DNA from: Longitalea arenae | GTDB taxonomy: Bacteria; Bacteroidota; Bacteroidia; Chitinophagales; Chitinophagaceae | Assembly (NCBI RefSeq): GCF_016924755.1 | Contig: NZ_JAFFJX010000004.1 | Span: forward strand, 460,874-524,873 | Direction of reading: 5' to 3' | Length of the DNA stretch: 64,000 nt | Shown here: positions 1 to 7,227 of the stretch, piece after piece | How the letters are laid out: each line of letters starts with the position of its first letter | How positions within the stretch are numbered: the first letter of the stretch is position 1 | The notes under the pieces: generated by a model | What the model saw: only the letters and a program-made list of their open reading frames with translations | Told to the model about the DNA's origin: nothing | Databases searched by the model: none | Position numbers and translations under genes: made by a program

Positions 1-642
1 GGCAATCTTGATCTTGCCGGCCGGAATGCGTTCGGCCATCCGCAGGCTTCGTTCGATATCAACAGTAAAGGTCTTCAGGTTGCGGTTATTAATGCCTACC
101 AGTTTTGTTTCATCACAAATATGCTCCAGCTCTTCCTCGGCATGTAATTCCAGCAATACTTCCAGTTGCAAAGAAGCGGCAAAAGATGCTAACCGTTTAA
201 CCTCAGCTGGTGTCAGGCAGGCTGCGATCAACAGGATAACATCGGCCCCCATGGCCCTGGCTTCTACGATCTGGTATTCGTCGATCATAAAATCCTTACG
301 AAGTATAGGCACCTGGTTCACCCTGGCGTTCATAAGGTCGGCCGTGCTGCCGCCAAAAAATGTTTCGTCGGTGAGCACAGATAAGCCGGACGCGCCAAAG
401 CGGGCATAAGCAGAAGTTACCTCTACCACATCGGCCGCTCCATTGATAATACCCTTCGATGGAGATTTCCTTTTAAACTCGGCAATGATACCGGTTTTGG
501 ATCCATCGAGCAGAAACTGGCTGAGTGATAATACGGGCCGTGTGTAAAACGCCTGCTTTTCCAGCTCCTTTACAGGTATCTGTTCCTTTCTTTCAGCAAC
601 TTCCGTTCGTTTATGTTCTATTATTTTATCCAGAATGTTCAT
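1..642 (-). CDS. trpC: Indole-3-glycerol phosphate synthase, partial (3' end beyond window)
   Basis: It converts 1-(2-carboxyphenylamino)-1-deoxyribulose 5-phosphate to indole-3-glycerol phosphate in the cytosolic tryptophan pathway. I translated it by hand from the ATG at 642. The reading shows IIAEFKRKSPSKG, GLSVLTDETFFGG, ILRKDFMIDEYQI, GADVILLIAACL and GINNRNLKTF, which are the ordered phosphate-binding and catalytic blocks of the TrpC TIM barrel. 214 codons are present and the frame is still open at base 1, so roughly the last 45 residues of a normal-length enzyme (about 260) lie outside. It is the fourth gene of trpEGDC, about 75 bp downstream of trpD. The identification is firm. Confidence 0.95.
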   Translation of the reverse strand, partial: MNILDKIIEHKRTEVAERKEQIPVKELEKQAFYTRPVLSLSQFLLDGSKTGIIAEFKRKSPSKGIINGAADVVEVTSAYARFGASGLSVLTDETFFGGSTADLMNARVNQVPILRKDFMIDEYQIVEARAMGADVILLIAACLTPAEVKRLASFAASLQLEVLLELHAEEELEHICDETKLVGINNRNLKTFTVDIERSLRMAERIPAGKIKIA

Positions 643-717
643 TATCTATTTGATCAATTGTGAATTTAAATTGGCCACTAGTCGTTTTCCACGCCCACCA
701 GCGATTTACTACCCGCT

Positions 718-1710
718 CTATTGTAAAGCCACCAGCTTCTTCAACGCCTCATTCGCCCTCCCACTCTCCAGGCTCTCCACCGCTGCGCCATAGGCATCGT
801 CATAGGTTTTAAAACTACCGGTGCAATGCAGGGCCATGGCTGCATTGGCCAGCACCACCGCATTTTGTGCCCAGCTGCCTTCGCCCTTTAATATTTTGGT
901 GAAGATTTTCGCTGCCTCTTCTACTGAATTGCCGCCATAGATATCGCTGGGGTTAACCATGCGTTTTCCCAATTGCTCGGGCGTCATGATCTTTTCGCCG
1001 TTGTTGGTGATCACCTTGGTATCGTTGGTCAGCGATATTTCATCATAACCATCAAGCCCATGAATGATGGTGAAAGCTTTGTCTGTTAACTGTAACAGGT
1101 AATTATAAATGCGCGCCATTTCAAGGTTGTATACACCTACCAGCTGAAAGGGCGGAAAAGCCGGGTTCACCATGGGTCCCAGCATATTGAAAAAGGTGCG
1201 CATGCCCAGGTTCTTCCTGATCGGCGCCACCGTCTTTAATGCGGGATGGAACAAAGGCGCATGCAGGAAACAGATATTCGCCTGATCCACTTCCTTCTTT
1301 AGCTGGTCGGGATTGTTCTTCATTTTATAACCCAGCTGTTCCATTACATTGGAGGCGCCACTGATAGAAGAGGCCCCATAGTTGCCGTGTTTGGCTACTT
1401 TTTGACCGGTACCGGCGACAATAAAACAACTCAAGGTGGAAATATTAAAGGTGTTTTTGCCGTCACCGCCCGTACCTACGATATCAATTACAGGAAAACC
1501 GTTCAGGTCTACTTTCACGCAGAGTTCCAGCAGGGCATCCTGGAATCCCTGCAGTTCTTCGATGGTTACACTTCGCATGAGGTATACGGTCATAAAGGCC
1601 GTTACTTCATGTTCATTGTAAACCCCTTTACCAATGTTCATTAAAACGTCTTTCGCCTGCTCGCGGCTCAGTGTTTTATGTTCAAACAGGTATTGTAATA
1701 TCTTCTTCAT
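718..1710 (-). CDS. trpD: Anthranilate phosphoribosyltransferase
   Basis: It transfers the phosphoribosyl group of PRPP to anthranilate, the second step of tryptophan synthesis. The 330-residue length is normal. The helical N-terminal domain (residues 1-70) is followed by the PRPP-binding signature GTGGDGKNTFNIST at residues 79-92 and KHGNYGASS at 107-115, in which the usual KHGNRS site shows Tyr-Gly in place of Arg-Ser. The RKNLGMRTFFNMLGPMVNP block then contributes to anthranilate binding. It lies between trpG and trpC on the same strand with short gaps, so it belongs to the attenuator-controlled operon. Confidence 0.96.
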   Translation of the reverse strand: MKKILQYLFEHKTLSREQAKDVLMNIGKGVYNEHEVTAFMTVYLMRSVTIEELQGFQDALLELCVKVDLNGFPVIDIVGTGGDGKNTFNISTLSCFIVAGTGQKVAKHGNYGASSISGASNVMEQLGYKMKNNPDQLKKEVDQANICFLHAPLFHPALKTVAPIRKNLGMRTFFNMLGPMVNPAFPPFQLVGVYNLEMARIYNYLLQLTDKAFTIIHGLDGYDEISLTNDTKVITNNGEKIMTPEQLGKRMVNPSDIYGGNSVEEAAKIFTKILKGEGSWAQNAVVLANAAMALHCTGSFKTYDDAYGAAVESLESGRANEALKKLVALQ

Positions 1711-1772
1711 GTCGTTGAGTAATGAATCGTTAACCTAATTGTTTTCCATCAGCTAACTGGCGCATTCGCCGG

Positions 1773-2348
1773 TTACGATTTCAGCCAGTTCCTTAAAATA
1801 TCTTCTCCTTTTGGCGTCAGCACACTCTCGGGATGGAATTGCACGCCCTGCACATCGTACTGTTTATGCTGTAATGCCATCACGAAATTATTCGCATCAC
1901 GGGCAGTGATCTCCAGCTCTTTTGGAAAACCCTCTTCACTTACTACCCAGCTGTGATAACGGCCTACTTCAAACTCGTCAGGTAATCCATTGAACAGGGG
2001 TTTATCCCGGTTAATGACCTGCACCGGCGTGGCCACGCCATGATATACCGTACTAAGATTGATCAGTTTTCCACCAAATGCCTGGCCAATGGCCTGGTGC
2101 CCTAAACAAACGCCCAGGATCGATTTGCTGGCCGCATATTCTTTGATCAGGGGAAGTAATAAGCCCGCTTCCTCGGGGATGCCGGGCCCCGGCGATAAAA
2201 TGATCTTATCATAATCCTTTACTTTTTCCAGCGGGATCTGATCGTTGCGATGTACATCCACTTTTTGGTGCAGGATCTTTTCAACCAGGTGTACCAGGTT
2301 GTAAGTAAAGGAGTCGTAATTATCGAAAACAAGGATCTTCATGTTCAT
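1773..2348 (-). CDS. trpG: Anthranilate synthase component II, glutamine amidotransferase
   Basis: This subunit releases ammonia from glutamine and passes it to TrpE for anthranilate formation. It is a class I amidotransferase: DNYDSFTYNL at residues 9-18, the oxyanion strand LSPGPGIPEEAG at 51-62, nucleophile Cys81 in GVCLGHQ, and His172/Glu174 in FHPES complete the triad. At 191 residues it is a stand-alone subunit, not fused to TrpD as in enterobacteria. Two ATGs (2348 and 2342) are equally plausible starts. It lies about 80 bp downstream of trpE. Confidence 0.96.
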   Translation of the reverse strand: MNMKILVFDNYDSFTYNLVHLVEKILHQKVDVHRNDQIPLEKVKDYDKIILSPGPGIPEEAGLLLPLIKEYAASKSILGVCLGHQAIGQAFGGKLINLSTVYHGVATPVQVINRDKPLFNGLPDEFEVGRYHSWVVSEEGFPKELEITARDANNFVMALQHKQYDVQGVQFHPESVLTPKGEDILRNWLKS

Positions 2349-2431
2349 TTATATTATGCTGCTGAACGGAACCTTTCCCGAAGGCGGACAAGCGACAGGG
2401 ATAATGTCATTACTGCTTCAGCCGGGTACCA

Positions 2432-3856
2432 TTAAATGATTTCCTGGGCAAATACGATCGCTTTTTTCAAAGCACCCAGTTTGTTATTTACTTCCTGTAA
2501 TTCACTTTCGGGTTTGCTGGCGGCTACCACCCCGGCGCCGGCCTGGTAGATCAGTTTGTTCTGCCGGCTCATAAAGGTGCGGATCATAATGGCATGATTG
2601 CATTGTCCGTCGAAACCCATAAAGCCGATAGCGCCACCATAGTAACTTCTGGCAGTGGGTTCAAAGGCATCGATGAGTTCCATGGCCTTGAACTTGGGCG
2701 CACCACTCAATGTACCTGCCGGGAATGTTTTGGCCAGCAGGGCAAATGGATTGCTGCCGGTACGCACTTTACCGCTTACCTCGCTTACCAGGTGTATCAC
2801 ATGCGAATAGTATTGTACTTCGCGGTAGTGCTCCACTTTTACGTCATCGCAGAGGCGGCTCAGGTCATTGCGCGCCAGGTCAACCAGCATCACGTGCTCT
2901 GCATTTTCTTTGGCATCCTGTAAGAGACGTTCGGCTTCCCGCTGATCGGTTTCATCATCGCCTGTTCTTTTAAAGGTGCCTGCTATGGGATGTACAACCG
3001 CTTTGCCGTTTTGCATGATGAGCTGCGCCTCGGGCGAAGATCCCATCAGTTTGTAATCGCCATAATCAAAGAAGAAAAGATAGGGAGAAGGATTGATGCT
3101 GCGTAAGGCCCGGTAAACCGCAAACTCGTCACCGGTAAAACCCTGCTCAAAACACCGGCTCAGCACGATCTGGAATACATCGCCGCGTAAACAGCTTTGG
3201 ATCCCTTTCTTCACCATATCAATATAATCGCTGTCGGTCATATTCGATGCTTCCGGTCCTTTTGCTTTGAACGGATACACCGGCACATCTTTACTGCGGA
3301 TCAGCGATTCTACTACGGCCAGTTCACTTTCAACACCGGGCATGGTATTCTCGCAAATGAACAATTCGTCTTTATGATGATTGATGGCTATTACATATTG
3401 ATACAGCCGGTAACGCATGAGGGGGATCACCGGTAAGCCGTTGGGCGATTTACGTTCAATGCCCAGCTGAATGGTATCAAAGAACTGAACGGCGTCGTAG
3501 GTAGTATAACCGTATAAGCCCTGGGCAAATCTGGTCTCGCGGCCGCCGGGGGTGGCTTCAAAGCGCTGCATGAATTCCCACAGTTTTTCCGGTATTTCGG
3601 CGCTGTTTGTAATGGAGGCTTTTTCAGGAGGAAGGCCGGGCAATTTAAATTCGATGCTTTTGGCAGAAGTGATCTCGATGCCGGCGATGGCGTTGATGCA
3701 AATGAAAGAGTAGCTGTTATCTGCTGCGTGGTGGTCGGTACTTTCAAGCAGCACCGTATCGCGAAAGCGATCCCGCACCCGGAGGTAAATGCCTACCGGG
3801 GTAAATACATCGGCCAGCAGCTTTTTACAATTGGTGGTAATATTTATCTTTTTCAT
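2432..3856 (-). CDS. trpE: Anthranilate synthase component I
   Basis: It makes anthranilate from chorismate using ammonia supplied by TrpG; this is the committed, usually Trp-inhibited step. The C-terminal chorismate-binding domain carries GDVFQIVLSR, LMGSSPEAQL, HPIAGTFKRTGDDE, HVMLVDLARNDL, GTLSGAPKFKAMELI and YYGGAIGFMGFDG in the family order. The N-terminal regulatory half has the weak STDHHAADNSYSFI block that corresponds to the Trp-binding LLES-type region (LLESTDHH). The 474-residue length is typical. It is the first structural gene after the leader peptide and terminator at 3917-4042, which implies attenuation control. Start ATG is at 3856. Confidence 0.96.
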   Translation of the reverse strand: MKKINITTNCKKLLADVFTPVGIYLRVRDRFRDTVLLESTDHHAADNSYSFICINAIAGIEITSAKSIEFKLPGLPPEKASITNSAEIPEKLWEFMQRFEATPGGRETRFAQGLYGYTTYDAVQFFDTIQLGIERKSPNGLPVIPLMRYRLYQYVIAINHHKDELFICENTMPGVESELAVVESLIRSKDVPVYPFKAKGPEASNMTDSDYIDMVKKGIQSCLRGDVFQIVLSRCFEQGFTGDEFAVYRALRSINPSPYLFFFDYGDYKLMGSSPEAQLIMQNGKAVVHPIAGTFKRTGDDETDQREAERLLQDAKENAEHVMLVDLARNDLSRLCDDVKVEHYREVQYYSHVIHLVSEVSGKVRTGSNPFALLAKTFPAGTLSGAPKFKAMELIDAFEPTARSYYGGAIGFMGFDGQCNHAIMIRTFMSRQNKLIYQAGAGVVAASKPESELQEVNNKLGALKKAIVFAQEII

Positions 3857-3916
3857 TGAGCAGCCACATTTTTTTTAAACCGTGCCAGGGTTTCGGTTAT
3901 CGCTATTAAAAATGTC

Positions 3917-3947
3917 AAAAAAAAACCCCGACAGTATCGTCGGGGCT
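3917..3947 (-). terminator. Intrinsic terminator of the trp attenuator
   Basis: On the minus strand CCCCGAC (3945-3939) pairs with GTCGGGG (3932-3926) over a 6-nt loop, followed by nine U. It lies between the leader peptide and trpE, where a terminator would abort transcription of the operon. The competing antiterminator pairs AGCCCC at 3947-3942 (the 5' arm of the terminator) with GGGGCU at 3990-3985 inside the leader reading frame. The two pairings are mutually exclusive. Confidence 0.88.
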
Positions 3948-3979
3948 GAATATGGTGTTAATAAACATCAAACAGTAGC

Positions 3980-4042
3980 TTACAAGCCCCTTGTAGAGTC
4001 TGTATGCCACCACCAATGATTATTTTGTAATTGCTTTTTCAT
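3980..4042 (-). CDS. trpL: trp operon leader peptide with three consecutive Trp codons
   Basis: This is a 20-codon frame, ATG at 4042 and TAA at 3982-3980, reading MKKQLQNNHWWWHTDSTRGL. Codons 10-12 are UGG-UGG-UGG (4015-4007). Sixteen nt further on, the frame contains a small hairpin TACAAG-GGG-CTTGTA whose loop GGGG/CU can instead pair with the terminator arm. A ribosome stalled for charged tRNA-Trp would leave this segment free to form the antiterminator; a ribosome reaching the stop codon would cover it and let the terminator form. No function other than translation-coupled sensing of Trp-tRNA is implied. Three Trp in a row directly before a terminator and trpE is hard to explain by chance. 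Confidence 0.85.
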   Translation of the reverse strand: MKKQLQNNHWWWHTDSTRGL

Positions 4043-4049
4043 TCGGTTA

Positions 4050-4081
4050 CAAAAGTGCTATGCAAAAATGATTTGACCAAA
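4050..4081 (-). promoter_or_regulatory. Candidate trp operon promoter
   Basis: On the minus strand TTTG (4081-4078) is followed after 20 nt by CACTTTTG (4057-4050), one mismatch from the Bacteroidota -7 element TAnnTTTG. The leader ATG starts only 7 nt after it, so the leader mRNA would be nearly leaderless. The match is imperfect and this is tentative. Confidence 0.3.
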
Positions 4082-4091
4082 TTTTTTTTGT

Positions 4092-4391
4092 TTAACCGTG
4101 TTTATTTTTAGCAGGATGCTGCCTAAGGTCAAAAATATTTAATAAAACCAGCTTTTCTTCTTCAATCCTATAATATAATCTGTTATGCTTTGAAATCTTT
4201 ATACTTCGTATTGACGGATATCTGGTTGAAGCCATTCCCATAAACGGTTGTTTCGCTAACACTTTTACTCTCTCTATGAGCTCATCCACAAATTTATCGC
4301 CTAGAGCGCAGGACCATTCCCTATCAATGTAACCAGCAATCGTTTCAAGGTCTTTTATAACAGGCTCCGTCCATTCTACTTCGAACGCCAT
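4092..4391 (-). CDS. RelE/ParE-family toxin of a toxin-antitoxin pair
   Basis: A 99-residue basic protein with the ParE/RelE layout. The N-terminal strand FEVEWTEPVIKDLETIAGYI is followed by helices with DKFVDELIERVKVLAKQP, then the strand pair IRSIKISKHNRLYYRIEEEKLVLLNIFDLRQHP, where the RLYYRI and the LLNIFDLRQHP segments are the family hallmarks. ParE members poison gyrase and RelE members cleave mRNA on the ribosome; sequence alone does not decide here, although the length and the DLRQHP ending favour ParE. It overlaps the upstream antitoxin gene by 16 bp, so the two are translationally coupled. Confidence 0.85.
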   Translation of the reverse strand: MAFEVEWTEPVIKDLETIAGYIDREWSCALGDKFVDELIERVKVLAKQPFMGMASTRYPSIRSIKISKHNRLYYRIEEEKLVLLNIFDLRQHPAKNKHG

Positions 4392-4621
4392 GCTTCAATC
4401 CTTTTCAATGCTTCTTCATGAGGTATCGTTTTGCCTTCATCGGCCAGTTTAATGGACGCCTGCAACCTGGCCAATTGCTCAGGCGTTAATTGATCGACAA
4501 TATCTTTCCCGCCTGCTTTTTCATATTCAACAGTAGCTTCATGCAGCATGCTCAAAGCCGTTTCATCCTCAAGATTATCAATATATTGGTGCAATTCTTC
4601 CTTCAATTTCTTCTTGTCCAT
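4376..4621 (-). CDS. Antitoxin partner of the ParE-type toxin
   Basis: An 81-residue acidic, helical protein (MDKKKLKEELHQYI at the start, then a GKDIVDQLTPEQLARLQASI helix and EEALKRIEAWRSK at the C-terminus). The ending resembles addiction-module proteins in which the C-terminal EEAxxRxxxW segment wraps the toxin. I use the ATG at 4621; an in-frame TTG two codons upstream is a weaker start. It precedes and overlaps its toxin, the usual order for regulated antitoxin-toxin operons. The pair resembles the one at 44641-45175 in gene order and overlap but not closely in sequence. Confidence 0.75.
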   Translation of the reverse strand: MDKKKLKEELHQYIDNLEDETALSMLHEATVEYEKAGGKDIVDQLTPEQLARLQASIKLADEGKTIPHEEALKRIEAWRSK

Positions 4622-4784
4622 AACCAACTATTTAAATAAAAATACGATTTTTACCGGTGAATTGCAGTTGGGGCGGAATTAGTTGAAATTGATCAACATA
4701 CGTTACCAACATGGCAATAACTTAACCCCATGGCCGTTTGCCGGATGAATAATTTTTACAATTATTGCATTATTCCTATTCATT

Positions 4785-5063
4785 ATGGTAATACAACACA
4801 AACAATTAGATGGTAAAGGCATGTTCTATGTAGGACAGGATGGTGCTATCCTGGCTGAAATGGTATATACGATGGCCCCTAACAAAATGATCATCGAACA
4901 TACCGAGGTAGATGAATCCCTGGAAGGGAAAGGCGTTGGTAAACAAATGGTACATACCGCCGTTGAATATGCCCGCACCCATAACATCAAGATCGTGCCC
5001 CTCTGCCCTTTCGCAAAATCCGTTCTGGATAAAACAAAAGAATGGCAGGACGTACTGGCTTAA
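4785..5063 (+). CDS. Small GNAT-family N-acetyltransferase (YjdJ-like, COG2388 type)
   Basis: A 92-residue minimal acetyltransferase fold. The acetyl-CoA pyrophosphate loop appears as EGKGVGKQM (residues 47-55), preceded by the strand IIEHTEVDESL and followed by the helix VHTAVEYARTHNIKIVPLCPFAKS, where the CPFA motif is characteristic of this mini-GNAT group. Substrates of the group are not known with certainty. It is monocistronic, convergent with pdxJ, and the two genes share a 14-bp perfect inverted repeat as a likely common terminator. Confidence 0.85.
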   Translation: MVIQHKQLDGKGMFYVGQDGAILAEMVYTMAPNKMIIEHTEVDESLEGKGVGKQMVHTAVEYARTHNIKIVPLCPFAKSVLDKTKEWQDVLA

Positions 5064-5070
5064 TCTACCG

Positions 5071-5107
5071 GTTGATGAGTTAACCGGTAACTTGTTAACT
5101 CATCAAC
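5071..5107. terminator. Bidirectional hairpin between convergent genes
   Basis: GTTGATGAGTTAAC at 5071-5084 and its exact reverse complement GTTAACTCATCAAC at 5094-5107 enclose a 9-nt loop. The right arm contains the pdxJ stop codon. It lacks a long U tract on either strand, so termination activity is inferred from position. The word GTTAACT recurs in the spacer at 15023-15090. Confidence 0.5.
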
Positions 5108-5814
5108 TGTCTTTTATACAATTGAATTGTATTCTCATACCCCAGGTACAGGGCATCACTGATCAGGGCATGGCCGATCGATACTTCCAGCAAACCGGGG
5201 ATCTGCTGTGCAAAATAGGCCAGGTTGTTCAGGTCAAGGTCATGGCCGGCATTTATTCCCAGCTTCAGCTCATTCGCCCTTTTGGCCGCTTTTATGTAAC
5301 TGGCAATCGCTTTCTCCTTATCGTTCGCATATTCCCGGGCGTAACCTTCGGTATACAGTTCAATACGGTCGGTACCGGTTTCAGCAGCGCCATTCACCAT
5401 TTCTACAATCGGATCAACAAAGATGGATACCCGGATCCCGGCTTTTTGAAATACCTGGATCATTTCGCGGAGGTAATCGCGGTGTTTAATGGTATCCCAG
5501 CCATGATCTGATGTCAGCTGCCCCAAAGCATCCGGCACCAGCGTTACCTGGTGGGGCTGTGTTTCCAGCACCAGGTCAACAAACTTCTGCTCGCTGCAAT
5601 TGCCTTCAATATTAAATTCGGTAGTAATGATCTTTTTAATGGCCCGTACATCCGCGTAGCGGATATGCCGTTCATCGGGGCGCGGATGCACCGTTACGCC
5701 GTCTGCACCAAAACGCTGGGCATCGATGGCAGCCTTAACTACGTCGGGGTTATTACCGCCGCGGCTATTGCGCAACGTTGCAAATTTGTTGATGTTTACA
5801 CTCAGCTTTGTCAT
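5095..5814 (-). CDS. pdxJ: Pyridoxine 5'-phosphate synthase
   Basis: It condenses 1-deoxyxylulose 5-phosphate with 3-amino-2-oxopropyl phosphate to give pyridoxine 5'-phosphate in the DXP-dependent vitamin B6 pathway. The start MTKLSVNINKFATLRNSRGG gives 239 residues, matching the family, and HPRPDERHIRYADV, IEGNCSE, LVPDALGQLTSDHGWD, VSIFVDP, TGTDRIELYTEGYA and GINAGHDLDLNNL are all family blocks in order. The frame continues 37 codons further upstream, but that extension lacks similarity to PdxJ, so ATG 5814 is chosen. Confidence 0.95.
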   Translation of the reverse strand: MTKLSVNINKFATLRNSRGGNNPDVVKAAIDAQRFGADGVTVHPRPDERHIRYADVRAIKKIITTEFNIEGNCSEQKFVDLVLETQPHQVTLVPDALGQLTSDHGWDTIKHRDYLREMIQVFQKAGIRVSIFVDPIVEMVNGAAETGTDRIELYTEGYAREYANDKEKAIASYIKAAKRANELKLGINAGHDLDLNNLAYFAQQIPGLLEVSIGHALISDALYLGYENTIQLYKRQLMS

Positions 5815-5887
5815 GCCCAAAAATAAAACAAAAAAGGAGCTGTTTTGCAACAACTCCTCTACGTGGGGGTTAGGGGTTAAATATTTT

Positions 5888-6241
5888 CTAGCCTTTTGAG
5901 ATCTGTGTGCTGTATAAAACATCACCTTCCAGGTCTACGATGTCGAGTGAATAAACACCTGAGGGCAAAAACTCTACTTCGCTTATATTGGTTATGTTTA
6001 TACCTTTTACCAGGAACCAACTGAACATCTTCACGATCTTATCATCCTCATCGAACATCCGCACAATTACATGTTTGCCTTGTGCGCAGGTTACATCCAA
6101 TGTGATAGAGGTGAAAAATGGGTTTGGGCGGACTACAACTTTAGGGATCATAATTTCTGTTTTTTGAACTTCTGCTGAAGTTTCATGACCATTTGGTCCG
6201 GCCTGATCGATCTGCAACAACCTGTTCAGTTTTTGCCGCAT
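5888..6241 (-). CDS. Stand-alone T9SS sorting-domain-like protein, first copy
   Basis: I do not recognise a named family for the whole protein. Its last 80 residues (VVVRPNPFFTSITLDV, then IVRMFDEDDKIVKMFSW, ISEVEFLPSGVYSLDIVDLEGD and STQISKG) follow the pattern of T9SS type A C-terminal sorting domains: a PNPF strand, a V.M.D..GK.V hairpin and LPSGVYSLDI near the end. There is no signal peptide and no cargo domain, which a secreted T9SS protein would need. ATG 6241 gives 117 residues; an in-frame GTG at 6310 would give 140. It is paralogous to the protein at 6528-6800. Confidence 0.65.
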   Translation of the reverse strand: MRQKLNRLLQIDQAGPNGHETSAEVQKTEIMIPKVVVRPNPFFTSITLDVTCAQGKHVIVRMFDEDDKIVKMFSWFLVKGINITNISEVEFLPSGVYSLDIVDLEGDVLYSTQISKG

Positions 6242-6527
6242 CGAAACAGCGTTTTTTTCCGCCTTGTGCTTTTCTGTGCTTTGATTATGATTATGGCTTA
6301 ATGGTATCACAAATAATGGTTTAAATAAAGATTACTAATGGAATGCCACATTTCAATGAACTCATAATCAACAACATAAGGCACAGGCACTTTTCTATTC
6401 GTCTCTTTTTGGGATCAAATTTTATTAATTTGGGAAAGTATATCGGCGTTTTGGCTCGCAGCTACGGGTTTTTGCTTTGTTACGGTAAATAAACATGTAC
6501 AGAGATCTGCGCCAACAGGTAACCATT

Positions 6528-6800
6528 TTACTTTACCACCTGGGTACTGCACATGATATGGCCTTTTTCATCCATCACATCCAGCAGGTACATCCCGGTA
6601 TCCAGTTTATTCAAATTATTAATATTGCTGATATTGACTCCTTTTTTCAGTTTCCACAAGAACAAACTGATGATCTTACCGCTGGGATCGGCCATCCGCA
6701 CTACACCCGGCTGGTCTTCCGAGGCGGTGATCTCAAGGGTAAGGGATGAAATAAAAGGGTTGGGGCGGGTTGTTATCACATTGACAGCCATCATACGCAT
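6528..6800 (-). CDS. Stand-alone T9SS sorting-domain-like protein, second copy
   Basis: This 90-residue protein is almost nothing but the sorting-like domain: TTRPNPFISSLTLEI, VVRMADPSGKIISLFLW, KKGVNISNINNLNKLDTGMYLLDV and MCSTQVVK. It aligns over its full length with the C-terminal part of the protein at 5888-6241 (shared RPNPF.tS.TL.., W.l.KG.NI.NI, .tG.Y.LD..D..G and STQ), so the two arose by duplication. It has no signal peptide. Either it has been recruited to a cytoplasmic role or it is a decayed tail of a larger gene; the intact frame argues against plain decay. Confidence 0.65.
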   Translation of the reverse strand: MRMMAVNVITTRPNPFISSLTLEITASEDQPGVVRMADPSGKIISLFLWKLKKGVNISNINNLNKLDTGMYLLDVMDEKGHIMCSTQVVK

Positions 6801-6810
6801 ACGTTTTAGG

Positions 6811-7227
6811 GTTAAAGAGTATTTGTCATTTTATTAGGGTTGTGTATAACATTCCTATAAGAATGCCAAAAAACAAATCACTTGCAATCAACTACTTACA
6901 CGTCCGTGTTATAACGTCTTATTCTCATTTCCGGAAAAAAGGTTGTAAAACGGGAATGGCCGGCCATAAGGGTCCCTGGCAGGAGAATACGCCTGCCGCG
7001 CGGGTCGCCAGCGTACCTGACGCGGCCCGGATTCGCCCATGTCTCGTACATATTCCGTACATATCCCGTACATGTCCCGTATATGACCCGTTCCTTTATA
7101 GATACGGAACACCTACGGCATACCTATGTGTTACGTACAGCAAAAATGCAACAAACCTGCGCTTATGCTGCCTTTCTGCTGCGCTTGAGGTACGATGCAG
7201 GTGCCTGGTGGAACGGCCTGGCCGGGC
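6811..7227. other. Gene-free spacer with a short tandem repeat
   Basis: No convincing gene: the frames here have no family resemblance and are rich in Arg, Thr and Tyr runs generated by the repeat. The stretch contains the 11-bp repeat at 7036-7090 and a GC-rich segment at 6957-7035. It separates the two minus-strand units starting at 6800 and ending at 7228. Confidence 0.6.
7036..7090. repeat. 11-bp imperfect tandem repeat, five units
   Basis: Units are 7036-7046 (CCCATGTCTCG), 7047-7057 (TACATATTCCG), 7058-7068 (TACATATCCCG), 7069-7079 (TACATGTCCCG) and 7080-7090 (TATATGACCCG). The period is one turn of B-DNA. Units hold the consensus TACATRTCCCG. Confidence 0.85.
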
